Shown here: positions 8,021 through 15,572 of the stretch, piece after piece
Layout of the letters: each line of letters opens with the position of its first letter
Position numbering within the stretch: position 1 is the first letter of the stretch
Origin: CAWUIO01 sp963922455
Lineage (GTDB): Bacteria > Bacteroidota > Bacteroidia > Cytophagales > Microscillaceae
NCBI GenBank assembly: GCA_963922455.1
Contig: CAWUIO010000055.1
Location: forward strand, 1-42,024
Direction: 5' to 3'
DNA: 42,024 nt
Notes under the pieces: generated by a model
The model's input: only the letters and a program-made list of their open reading frames with translations
The model's database searches: none
Told to the model about the DNA's origin: nothing
Program-made: the position numbers and the translations under genes

Positions 8021-9685
8021 ATGAGCAATGAAAGCGTAATATTTTCTATGTCTGGGGTAAGTAAGATCTACCCACCCAGTAAACAAGTACTTAAAAATAT
8101 TTACTTATCATTTTTTTATGGGGCCAAAATTGGGGTTATTGGCTTGAATGGCTCTGGTAAGTCTAGCCTCCTCAAAATTATTGCCGGAATTGACCAGGAC
8201 TATCAGGGAGAAGTGGTATTTTCACCCGGATTTACCGTGGGCTACTTGGAACAAGAACCGGAGTTGGACAAAAATAAAACAGTGAAGGAGATAGTAGAAG
8301 AAGGGGTGCAAGAACTCGTAGACTTACTAGCTGAGTACGAGAAAATCAATGAGCAATTTGCCGAACCCGATGCTGATTTTGATAAACTCTTGGCCAAACA
8401 AGGTGAAATCCAGGAAAAACTAGACCAAAAAGATGCTTGGACTTTAGACTCCCGTTTGGAGCGCGCTATGGATGCGCTGCGAACGCCTCCGGGAGATGCC
8501 ACCATTGCTAAGCTCTCCGGAGGAGAAAAGCGTAGGGTAGCCCTATGCCGCCTCTTACTTAGAGAGCCCGATGTATTACTCCTGGATGAGCCCACCAACC
8601 ACTTAGATGCTGAGTCGGTACACTGGCTGGAGCAACATTTGCAAAATTATAAAGGCACCGTGATTGCCGTAACGCACGATCGTTACTTTTTGGACAATGT
8701 AGCTGGTTGGATTTTGGAATTGGACCGGGGCGAAGGAATACCTTGGAAAGGAAATTATTCCTCTTGGCTCGATCAAAAACAAAAACGCCTAAGCCAGGAA
8801 GAAAAAAGCCAGTCTAAGCGACAAAAGACCTTAGAACGCGAGCTAGAATGGATCCGGATGACTCCCAAAGCCCGGCACGCCAAATCAAAAGCCCGTTTAA
8901 GCGCTTACGAAAAGTTGCTTAATGAAGAGCAAAAACAGAAAGAAGAAAAGCTGGAACTCTTCATCCCGCCCGGCCCTCGCCTCGGAAATAAGGTGGTAGA
9001 AATGGATCACGTAAAGAAAGCCTTTGGCCAAAAACTTTTGATCGAGAACCTGAGTTTCTCTTTACCACCAGCCGGTATTGTAGGCATCATTGGCCCAAAC
9101 GGGGCCGGCAAGACTACCCTGTTCAAAATGATTACCAATCAGGATAAACCAGATAGCGGGGACGTGCAAGTGGGAGAAACAGTGGAGTTTGCCTACGTAG
9201 ACCAGGAACACGATGATTTAAATCCGGACCATACAGTATACGAAGCCATCAGTGGAGGCAATGAAATACTGATAGTGGGAGGGAAAGAGATAAACTCCCG
9301 AGCGTATGTGAGTAAGTTTAACTTCAGCGGGACCGACCAACAGAAAAAAGTGGGCAAGCTATCGGGGGGGGAACGTAACCGGGTGCATTTGGCCATTGCC
9401 TTAAAACAAGGCGGTAACGTGATCTTACTCGATGAGCCTACCAATGACTTAGATGTGAATACCATCCGTACCTTGGAGGAAGCCTTGGAAAATTTTGCCG
9501 GTTGTGCTTTAATTATTTCCCACGATCGCTGGTTTTTGGACCGACTGGCTACTCATATTCTGGCTTTTGAAGGGGACTCGCAGGTCTACTGGTTTGAAGG
9601 AAATTATACAGAGTACGAAGAAAATTACGTAAAACGTAAAGGAGGGGATATTCCTAAACGTATACGGTATAAGAGTTTGGCTTAA
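8021..9685 (+). CDS. ettA: ABC-F translation factor EttA (energy-dependent translational throttle)
   Basis: 554 residues from the ATG at 8021; an ATG 33 bases upstream (7988) is also in frame, but the MSNES start matches EttA proteins. Two ABC cassettes without membrane segments are present: Walker A GLNGSGKSS at 41-49 and GPNGAGKTT near 358, signatures LSGGEKRR and LSGGERNR, and Walker B LLLDEPTNHLD and ILLDEPTNDLD. A charged arm/linker (about residues 255-320) lies between them. EttA binds the ribosomal E site and links the first elongation steps to the ATP/ADP ratio. The linker length and overall length fit EttA rather than Uup or antibiotic-resistance ABC-F proteins. Confidence 0.94.
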   Translation: MSNESVIFSMSGVSKIYPPSKQVLKNIYLSFFYGAKIGVIGLNGSGKSSLLKIIAGIDQDYQGEVVFSPGFTVGYLEQEPELDKNKTVKEIVEEGVQELVDLLAEYEKINEQFAEPDADFDKLLAKQGEIQEKLDQKDAWTLDSRLERAMDALRTPPGDATIAKLSGGEKRRVALCRLLLREPDVLLLDEPTNHLDAESVHWLEQHLQNYKGTVIAVTHDRYFLDNVAGWILELDRGEGIPWKGNYSSWLDQKQKRLSQEEKSQSKRQKTLERELEWIRMTPKARHAKSKARLSAYEKLLNEEQKQKEEKLELFIPPGPRLGNKVVEMDHVKKAFGQKLLIENLSFSLPPAGIVGIIGPNGAGKTTLFKMITNQDKPDSGDVQVGETVEFAYVDQEHDDLNPDHTVYEAISGGNEILIVGGKEINSRAYVSKFNFSGTDQQKKVGKLSGGERNRVHLAIALKQGGNVILLDEPTNDLDVNTIRTLEEALENFAGCALIISHDRWFLDRLATHILAFEGDSQVYWFEGNYTEYEENYVKRKGGDIPKRIRYKSLA

Positions 9686-9690
9686 TGCTA

Positions 9691-9809
9691 GCTGAGGGAT
9701 AGAGCGGCCTGTTTGAGCCCGCCGCTGGCTTGTGGGCTGGCCGGCGAGTAGCGATAGCCCGGCCCCCATTTCCTTGCCCCATCGGGGCAAGGAAATGGGG
9801 GACAGCCCC
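9691..9809 (+). repeat. Structured intergenic repeat, copy 3, with replaced hairpin
   Basis: It begins 6 bp after the ettA stop. The closing stem is GCTG (9691-9694) with CAGC (9803-9806) instead of GCTT/AAGC, a paired change on both arms. The GC-rich hairpin of other copies is replaced by an unrelated perfect 18-bp stem (9763-9780 with 9784-9801) with a 3-nt loop, while the flanking AGCCC motifs stay. There is no T tract, so it is not a standard intrinsic terminator. Confidence 0.88.
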
Positions 9810-9956
9810 AAAATCCTACCTACTTATTCTCTCTGAAGCTGGGTGTATGCTTGAAAAAGTCGCTTTCTATTAGTATATTCCAAATTATTGTTGGAATGTT
9901 GAGGACTTTGTGCCTGCAAAAGGGAGGAATGATGATGGGATTCAAAATTTGATGCT

Positions 9957-10649
9957 ATGCAATCCTTGCTAGAAATATTTGAAAGGACTTTTGATGATCG
10001 AAAGTTAGATCAGGATGAAAAAAAAGTCTTAAGTAAAATACTGGGTGAGCGCAACCTGCCCAGTGATGAGATTGGGTATATTCGCAATCGCTTGTATGAC
10101 TTTGCCCGGGATGAGCTGGGCACCCATAGTGCCAGTGAGGTAATTACCTGGCTACAAAAAGTAAATAAAATCTTACTGAGGTACCACACGGCCGATTTAA
10201 AACCTAAGGAAGTATATTTTAGTCCAGGAGATGATTGCTGCCAAGCATTAATCAGCCGCATCCAAGCCGTAAAAGATGCCCTAGATATTTGCGTGTTTAC
10301 CATCAGTGATGACCGCATCACCAAGGCCATCAAAGCGGCCCACAGGCGAGGGGTCAAGATCCGGATCATCACCGATGATGAAAAAGTGTTTGACAAGGGC
10401 TCAGATATTCGGAAAATGTCGCAAGCGGGCATCAATATCCGCACGGATGACTGCCCGCATCATATGCACCATAAATTTGCCATCCTAGACAAGAAGATAC
10501 TCATAACCGGCAGTTATAACTGGACCCGCAGTGCCTCCCGCTACAACTACGAAAACTTTATCGTAAGCTGGGAACCCACCCTCACCGAGCGGTATTTCCG
10601 TGAATTTGAGAACCTGTGGGGACAAATGATCCCCTTTGAAGGAAACTAG
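9957..10649 (+). CDS. Phospholipase D-like nuclease, single HKD motif
   Basis: A 230-residue protein without signal peptide. The C-terminal about 150 residues form one PLD domain with H-x-K-x4-D (HHKFAILD near residue 175) followed by GSYNWTRSA, the arrangement of Nuc/Zucchini-type PLD proteins that work as dimers on nucleic acids. Also present are IRIITDDEKVFDKGSDIRKM and a CVFTISDDRI strand. The N-terminal about 65 residues are helical (DQDEKKVLSKILGERNLPS) and not recognised. A cytoplasmic endonuclease or phosphodiesterase is likely; the substrate is not determinable. It sits between repeat copy 3 and a bidirectional terminator. Confidence 0.85.
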   Translation: MQSLLEIFERTFDDRKLDQDEKKVLSKILGERNLPSDEIGYIRNRLYDFARDELGTHSASEVITWLQKVNKILLRYHTADLKPKEVYFSPGDDCCQALISRIQAVKDALDICVFTISDDRITKAIKAAHRRGVKIRIITDDEKVFDKGSDIRKMSQAGINIRTDDCPHHMHHKFAILDKKILITGSYNWTRSASRYNYENFIVSWEPTLTERYFREFENLWGQMIPFEGN

Positions 10650-10655
10650 TAGGTA

Positions 10656-10707
10656 GCCTAAAAAAGCACTGCGAGGTAACTAAGACCATCCCAGTGCTTT
10701 TTTAGGC
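10656..10707. terminator. Bidirectional terminator between convergent genes
   Basis: A perfect 16-bp inverted repeat, 10656-10671 (GCCTAAAAAAGCACTG) with 10692-10707, encloses a 20-nt loop. The A/T runs lie within the arms, so either strand ends in a GC-capped hairpin with a T tract. It serves the PLD gene and the convergent secreted-protein gene, whose stop is 15 bp away. Confidence 0.9.
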
Positions 10708-10721
10708 GAGGTATGCCGAGC

Positions 10722-11411
10722 TTACTTAGAAGCTAAGGAATTGTAGTAGTCAAATACTTTTCCAACTTCGCGAGGATTACGAATTTTCATTTTATTTTTT
10801 TTCATATAAGCCGCCACATCCGAAGCCAGTCCATCAAAAACTTTAAAAAATTCCTTCTTGTTTTTTTCTACCAAGATGGTTTCTTCACCATTGTCAACAA
10901 AATAGTCAGATACCCGGTTTAAGACAATACGGGGAGCAAATTGAGGACGTTGGGGATCACTGTATTCATCTTGAACGATACGGTTCCGAACTAAAAATTT
11001 ATAATTCCCTTCATTGAATACTTGAAAATAACCGTCTAAACGAGAAGCATCCACGTTGAAGTTATTTGCATTTTCAAACTTTTCAAGTTCGTTGAGATCG
11101 GTGTTTTTCCATTCAAAATAGTCGACCTTGCGATCTTCTACCACCATTAATTTGCCACTAAGATTTAATTCTACCAATTGGTTGTGAATATCTAAGCGCA
11201 TAGGACAATCAGAAATCTCAACACCAGAGCCCAAGCGAATATTGCCTGCGTACCATTTATTATCTAAAAACACGGCTTCTTTAGCATCGGTAGGGCGAAC
11301 TTTCAATTCAGCTATTTCCTCAACCGGGACAATTTGTTTCGCACTATATTTTTGAGCAAATGCTAGTCCTGAGACAAGCATAAAAATTAAAGTGAAATTT
11401 AGTACTTTCAT
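10722..11411 (-). CDS. Secreted protein of unknown function
   Basis: A 229-residue protein with a clear Sec signal peptide (MKVLNFTLIFMLVSGLAFA, cleavage before Gln20). The mature part is mixed alpha/beta and charged, with no motif I recognise: KWYAGNIRLGSGVEISDCPMRLD, then VVEDRKVDYFEWKN and a lysine-rich C-terminus (MKKNKMKIRNPREVGKVFDYYNSLASK). One cysteine only, no sorting domain, no beta-barrel pattern. Likely periplasmic. It has a bidirectional terminator downstream and a long AT-rich upstream region, so it is probably monocistronic. Confidence 0.8.
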   Translation of the reverse strand: MKVLNFTLIFMLVSGLAFAQKYSAKQIVPVEEIAELKVRPTDAKEAVFLDNKWYAGNIRLGSGVEISDCPMRLDIHNQLVELNLSGKLMVVEDRKVDYFEWKNTDLNELEKFENANNFNVDASRLDGYFQVFNEGNYKFLVRNRIVQDEYSDPQRPQFAPRIVLNRVSDYFVDNGEETILVEKNKKEFFKVFDGLASDVAAYMKKNKMKIRNPREVGKVFDYYNSLASK

Positions 11412-11727
11412 AGTTTTTTATTATTCCAAGATTTAATCAAATTCCCTAGACCATATTATTCTTTCATAAGTCGTGGATTGTTACAACACAAAAATAAGAA
11501 AATGTTTGCTCAAATCTCAAATTAAAAAATAATTAGCTCCTAAAAATGAATTTAAGCGCTAATTATTCCTATTATAAGCAAAGTAATTCTAAAAAATTTG
11601 ACATTAGAAAATACCTATCAATGGTACATCCTTAGTTTTTTTGAGTTTATAGGCCACCGATAAATTTGAATAATTTTAAGATTTTTTTTTAAAAATCTTA
11701 ATTGCCAAGTATAATTTGGTCATGCTC
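11412..11727. other. 316-bp AT-rich intergenic region with two hairpins
   Basis: No gene seen. A perfect 10-bp hairpin with a 4-nt loop (11677-11686 with 11691-11700) lies 28 bp past the stop of the Arm-domain gene and is its probable terminator. A second 10-bp inverted repeat (11528-11537 with 11558-11567, 20-nt loop) lies about 120 bp upstream of the secreted-protein start and could be an operator or another terminator. Confidence 0.55.
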
Positions 11728-12438
11728 TTATGTAGCAAGTCCGAGTTTTGTAGATATTATTTTTTGCAGAATAATTATGCTTTTTTCAATTTTGTCGCTT
11801 TTGTCTGGATACCGTGACCGAATCTGTTGGGCCACTTCCTGGCTATGGTCTCCAGCCAACCAATCGATCACCACCGGAAAACGAAAATTTTCTTCTCGGA
11901 TTTGATCGCCCAGAAGGGCTTGGTAGAGCTCATAAATTTCCATTTCTTCCCGAAACTCATCACTTATAATAGCTTTTAGGTTATCAAAAAGCCGATAGGA
12001 AGCCTCCAAAAGGAGAGAAAAGGGGATATCTCTTTTTTCAGTTTGTAAGACATCCAAAAAGCGAAGGGGTTGGGCCTTTTGTAGGGTGTTTTTTAGCCTT
12101 ACTTTCAAATACCGGTCAAACAATGCCGGGATGGAGGCGCAATAAGCATCGTATTTTTTACCAATCCCCCGCAGTTGGAATTCTTCTCCTTGCTGTCCCA
12201 GCTCATAATACACGGTTTTTTTAAATATTTCTTCCTCAAAGCGGAGCAGGGGAGCATATTGATCTTCCAGTTGTTCCATACTTTTGTAAAAACCCCCGTA
12301 GGCACATTTAATTTGGGTGTTTTTGCGGTTATAAGTAATTTGAACATAGAGAGGATAGTAATTTCCATCTTCCCTTTCTATTTCTTTTAAGTGCTCATTT
12401 AAGAAAAATTTTACCGTTACTTTTTTGGGCCTTTTCAT
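11728..12438 (-). CDS. Stand-alone protein resembling the Arm DNA-binding domain of tyrosine recombinases
   Basis: A 236-residue protein. The N-terminal about 60 residues (VTVKFFLNEHLKEIE followed by YPLYVQITYNRKNTQIK) look like the three-stranded Arm DNA-binding domain that starts Bacteroidota tyrosine integrases. The rest is helical (SLLLEASYRLFDNLKAIIS, EIYELYQALL), and no recombinase catalytic set (R...H-x-x-R...Y) follows. The ORF ends normally and is not an obviously truncated integrase. It could be a DNA-binding regulator or excisionase-like factor derived from an integrase, or the likeness could be fortuitous. No mobile genes adjoin it. Confidence 0.6.
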   Translation of the reverse strand: MKRPKKVTVKFFLNEHLKEIEREDGNYYPLYVQITYNRKNTQIKCAYGGFYKSMEQLEDQYAPLLRFEEEIFKKTVYYELGQQGEEFQLRGIGKKYDAYCASIPALFDRYLKVRLKNTLQKAQPLRFLDVLQTEKRDIPFSLLLEASYRLFDNLKAIISDEFREEMEIYELYQALLGDQIREENFRFPVVIDWLAGDHSQEVAQQIRSRYPDKSDKIEKSIIILQKIISTKLGLAT

Positions 12439-12613
12439 ATAAAAATAGTATGCTGAAAAAAGTGCTTTTCATGCAAACTATTAAAAAAACTAATTTTATC
12501 GAAATTTTTTCTCAGCAAACCTATTCTTGAACAGTAAATTTAGCTTTGACGGAGCAGCACGCCTCTCCAAACAAGTATTAAATACGCGCGATATATCAAT
12601 CAAAATTCTCATT

Positions 12614-12970
12614 ATGCAGGTTAATTCATCCGAAAATCTATTGTATCACATTTGCTCCCAGCAAGCCTGGCAGGCCGGGGAGGAGCAAGGGGAGTACCGG
12701 GCGGAGTCTCTCGAAAGCGAAGGGTTTATCCATTGCAGCACCGTACACCAAGTGGTGGGGACGGCCAATCTATTGTTTGGCGGGCAAAGTAATCTTCTCT
12801 TATTGCTCATCCAGGCAGACCAGGTGCAAGCCGAGATCAAGTACGAAAATACCACCGGGGGGGAAGAATTGTTCCCGCATATTTATGGGCCACTCAACTT
12901 GAATGCCGTCATCAAAACCTTGCCCTTTATCCCCAATTCCCAAGGAGTCTTTGAGTTGCCTGCTAGTTGA
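12614..12970 (+). CDS. DUF952 family protein
   Basis: 118 residues from the ATG at 12614. The frame is open upstream to a TTG at 12527, but the extra 29 residues do not look like the family. The family pattern is clear: LYHICSQQAWQAGEEQGEYRAESL, EGFIHCST, VANLLF-like TANLLFGGQ and ELFPHIYGPLNLNAV. The conserved HCS and FPHIYGPLN suggest a small catalytic or ligand-binding pocket; the fold is related to ART-like small proteins, and function is not established. It is divergent from the Arm-domain gene. Repeat copy 4 starts 24 bp past its stop. Confidence 0.88.
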   Translation: MQVNSSENLLYHICSQQAWQAGEEQGEYRAESLESEGFIHCSTVHQVVGTANLLFGGQSNLLLLLIQADQVQAEIKYENTTGGEELFPHIYGPLNLNAVIKTLPFIPNSQGVFELPAS

Positions 12971-12993
12971 TTTGTTTATCCTATGCTTATATT

Positions 12994-13127
12994 GGGGCTG
13001 CCCCGGGCCCTACTAAGCCTTGTGGTATATTGCCCCTTTGCTTTACAGGCCCCGGGTCGGGCTCTCGCTACTCGCCGGCCCCCCACAGCCAGCGGCGGGC
13101 TCAAACAGGCCGCTCCATCCCTCAGCC
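12994..13127 (-). repeat. Structured intergenic repeat, copy 4
   Basis: Minus orientation, between two plus-strand genes. The closing stem is GGCTG (12996-13000) with CAGCC (13123-13127), the same compensated T-A to G-C change seen in copy 3. The GC hairpin here is CCCGGG-type with one internal mismatch rather than CCCGCGC. Confidence 0.87.
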
Positions 13128-13189
13128 ATAAAAAAAAGGCTTAGTAGGTGATTTTGTGAAAATGCTCATTATTTCTTTGCTTTGTTGCT

Positions 13190-14011
13190 ATGAAAAACAC
13201 GCGATGCTTTTGGGCAGGTATAGGGCTCTTGGGTAGCCTAGTACTGGCTTGCGGTGGGGCCTCTCGCTCCACATCTTACTCCGATTCAGACCCAGATACG
13301 TATGAGGATTCTTCTCATAGCTTGGCCTTGGAGGAAGAAATAGAAGAAGTAAAACTACCCAAATTGAGCAATGAAAATGTGGCAAAGGTTTTATTGGAAT
13401 TCGGCAAGAAAAACCCGGAAACCCTGGTAAAACTTAAAACTCGTTTGGGTACAATGACTATCCAATTATACGAAGAAACTCCCATCCATCGAGCCAATTT
13501 TATTCAATTGATCAAACGGGGCTACTATGATGGTACGGTTTTTCACCGGGTGGTAAAAGATTTAATCATTCAGGGAGGGAACCTAGACAAGCCCATCATC
13601 CGTACCAAGAAAAACCAAGTAGGTTTTTATCGAGTGCCCGCCGAAATGCAGCCGGCCCAGTTTTTTCATAAGAAAGGCGCTTTGGCCAGCCCTAGGCGTG
13701 ATGAAGAAAACCCGGAAAAGAGGTCCAACCCATACGAATTTTATATTGTACAAGGCTCACCCCTGAGTGCTCCCGTGGTACAAGCGATTGGGCAGCAAAA
13801 TAAGCTAGTGTACACCCCCCAACAGCTTCAAGTGTATACAACTTTGGGAGGATTGCCCCATCTGGATGGGAAATATACCGTATTTGGCGAAGTGATCGAG
13901 GGCTTGGAGGTCATTGACAAAATAGCCGAATTACGGGTAGACCCCTCAGACAATTGGCCTTTTGATGATGTGAAAATTGAGATGGAAATTGTCCGGGATA
14001 CGCTTCAATAA
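13190..14011 (+). CDS. Cyclophilin-type peptidyl-prolyl isomerase, lipoprotein
   Basis: A 273-residue protein. Residues 1-21 form a lipoprotein signal (LVLAC, lipidated Cys21), followed by an acidic Ser/Asp linker. The cyclophilin domain runs from about residue 80: TRLGTMTIQLYEETPIHRANF, GYYDGTVFHRVVKDLIIQGG, an insertion around PAEMQPAQFFHKKGALASPR, FYIVQGS and the final GKYTVFGEVIEGLEVIDKI. It would catalyse cis-trans prolyl isomerisation of envelope proteins in the periplasm. The 3' end overlaps the convergent HD-hydrolase gene by 7 bp, with no room for a terminator. Confidence 0.93.
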   Translation: MKNTRCFWAGIGLLGSLVLACGGASRSTSYSDSDPDTYEDSSHSLALEEEIEEVKLPKLSNENVAKVLLEFGKKNPETLVKLKTRLGTMTIQLYEETPIHRANFIQLIKRGYYDGTVFHRVVKDLIIQGGNLDKPIIRTKKNQVGFYRVPAEMQPAQFFHKKGALASPRRDEENPEKRSNPYEFYIVQGSPLSAPVVQAIGQQNKLVYTPQQLQVYTTLGGLPHLDGKYTVFGEVIEGLEVIDKIAELRVDPSDNWPFDDVKIEMEIVRDTLQ

Positions 14012-14544
14012 TTTTCCACAAAGGTATTACGCGCTTCCTCATATAAAGCATCAAACTTTTTTTCCAAATCATCAGAAGTCCCCCGGAGTTGGTTGACAAC
14101 TTGGGCCGCCCAGTCGGCATATTCCTTTTTACGGGAAATGGGCCAGTTAGGCGGATGGTGGATAATATCACTCACATTACTTATCTTATCGGCGAGTTTG
14201 ATGAGTCGGGCTTCCCGAGACTTTTTTCCAGATTCATCAATTTGTCTCTGCTTTCTTTCGTGTTTGGGTAAGGATTTATCATCGCTCACTTCCAAAACCC
14301 AAGCCAATACCGAGGGGCCAAAACGCTGAGAAAGTTCTTCGGGTTGGGCATCGGTATCTTCCAAGGTATCGTGAAGGAGGGCGGCAATTAAGAGATCTTC
14401 TTCTTCGTGATACCCGGCTTCGGCCAGGATCTGCACCACTTGGATACAATGATTGATGTAGGGAATGGCTTCAGAACCTTTCCTTTTTTGGTGGCGGTGT
14501 TTATGGGCGGCATATGCCAAAGCCTCAAACCAGGATTTTTTCAT
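14005..14544 (-). CDS. HD-domain hydrolase of the MESH1 / SpoT-hydrolase type
   Basis: A 179-residue, single-domain HD protein. Motifs follow the (p)ppGpp hydrolase order: HKHRHQKRKGSEAIPYINH (with His32), LLHDTLED (H58-D59 and E62-D63), and KLADKISN (residues 116-123, D119). There is no synthetase, TGS or ACT domain, so it is a small alarmone hydrolase like MESH1; other nucleotide substrates are possible. It is the third gene of a minus-strand run after the glycosyltransferase and the serine hydrolase (12-bp gap). Its 3' end overlaps the cyclophilin gene tail-to-tail by 7 bp. Confidence 0.88.
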   Translation of the reverse strand: MKKSWFEALAYAAHKHRHQKRKGSEAIPYINHCIQVVQILAEAGYHEEEDLLIAALLHDTLEDTDAQPEELSQRFGPSVLAWVLEVSDDKSLPKHERKQRQIDESGKKSREARLIKLADKISNVSDIIHHPPNWPISRKKEYADWAAQVVNQLRGTSDDLEKKFDALYEEARNTFVENY

Positions 14545-14556
14545 AAGAATACTTTT

Positions 14557-15564
14557 TTACAATATTGCTTCTAAAATATACTTTTCCAAGAGATGGAAAG
14601 GTTCATTTGCCCGATCTTGATGGTATAAGCCGGCAGTGGTGACCAAAACCAAATCTAATGTAGGAATTATAAAGATATGTTGCCCTCCATAACCCCAGGC
14701 ATAATAGGTGGGAAACACCGCCCGGCTAGATCTAAAATTACGCTGCCACCACCAGTAGCCATAATTTTCCTCGGGGATCACGTTGCGTAGATGGGGCCGG
14801 GTAGAAAGATCTACCCAATCCTGAGAGATAAGACTTTGATCAAGCCAAGTACCTTTTTGAAGCATTAAGACCCCCAGTTTGAGTAAATCCCGAGGAAGCA
14901 AAAAGGCATCTCCCAAGACTTCTGGCCGTGCCGGATTGCGAAAAAAACGATAATTTTCTATATCCAAAGGTTCAAACAGGTACGTTTTTAGAAAGGACTC
15001 CGTGCTTAGCCCGCTTATTTCCTCTAAAATTAAGTTTAACAAAATCGGGTTGGCACTGCTATAGGCAAACTGAGTACCAGGTGAAGTTTCCATAGGGGCG
15101 TCTAAGGCATACCTGATCCAATCAAACGATTGGGCCATGCGATTACTGTCATTGACTTGTATATCTGCATAGGGCACTTCCGTTTCGTTCCAAGAAATAC
15201 CGGTGCTCATGGTAAGCAGATTTTTGAGGCTTATCTCTTTTTTGCCATTTGTCCAATCTAAGTGATGGTAATCGGGAAAATAAGGATAAATTTTCTGGTC
15301 TAAATTGGTGATTAGACCTTGAGTAATTGCTGAACCTAGGACCATACTCATTAAGCTCTTGCTTACCGACTGAGCCTCGTGTACATGAAAGGGAGTATAG
15401 TTTTCAAAATACGCCTCATACAGCAGGGTATCGCCCCGGTAGAGCAATACGCTATGGATTGGACCCAAAGAGCCTTTCTCAAGAAGGTTATGCATCTTGT
15501 GTATTTTGCTAGCGGCTACCCCCGTGGAGTAAAAGACGCTTAAACTCATGAACTTAGCACTCAT
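14557..15564 (-). CDS. Serine hydrolase, beta-lactamase class C / esterase family
   Basis: 335 residues from the ATG at 15564. The open frame runs further upstream but would overlap the glycosyltransferase by 127 bp, whereas this start leaves an 8-bp gap. The catalytic S66-V-S-K69 is in EAQSVSKSLMSMVLG, the Tyr motif in FAYSSANPILLNLILEEISG, and the third motif near WGYGGQHIFIIP. This fits 6-aminohexanoate-dimer-hydrolase-like esterases and D-Ala-D-Ala peptidase relatives rather than a true beta-lactamase. No signal peptide is obvious, so a cytoplasmic location is possible. Substrate unknown. Confidence 0.88.
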   Translation of the reverse strand: MSAKFMSLSVFYSTGVAASKIHKMHNLLEKGSLGPIHSVLLYRGDTLLYEAYFENYTPFHVHEAQSVSKSLMSMVLGSAITQGLITNLDQKIYPYFPDYHHLDWTNGKKEISLKNLLTMSTGISWNETEVPYADIQVNDSNRMAQSFDWIRYALDAPMETSPGTQFAYSSANPILLNLILEEISGLSTESFLKTYLFEPLDIENYRFFRNPARPEVLGDAFLLPRDLLKLGVLMLQKGTWLDQSLISQDWVDLSTRPHLRNVIPEENYGYWWWQRNFRSSRAVFPTYYAWGYGGQHIFIIPTLDLVLVTTAGLYHQDRANEPFHLLEKYILEAIL

Positions 15565-15572
15565 GGGATACC

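Noticed and set aside
9509..9811. A 100-codon minus-strand ORF over the ettA 3' end and repeat copy 3
   Set aside because: It is antisense to ettA and encodes repeat sequence; similar shadow ORFs appear at other repeat copies because of their GC-rich palindromes.
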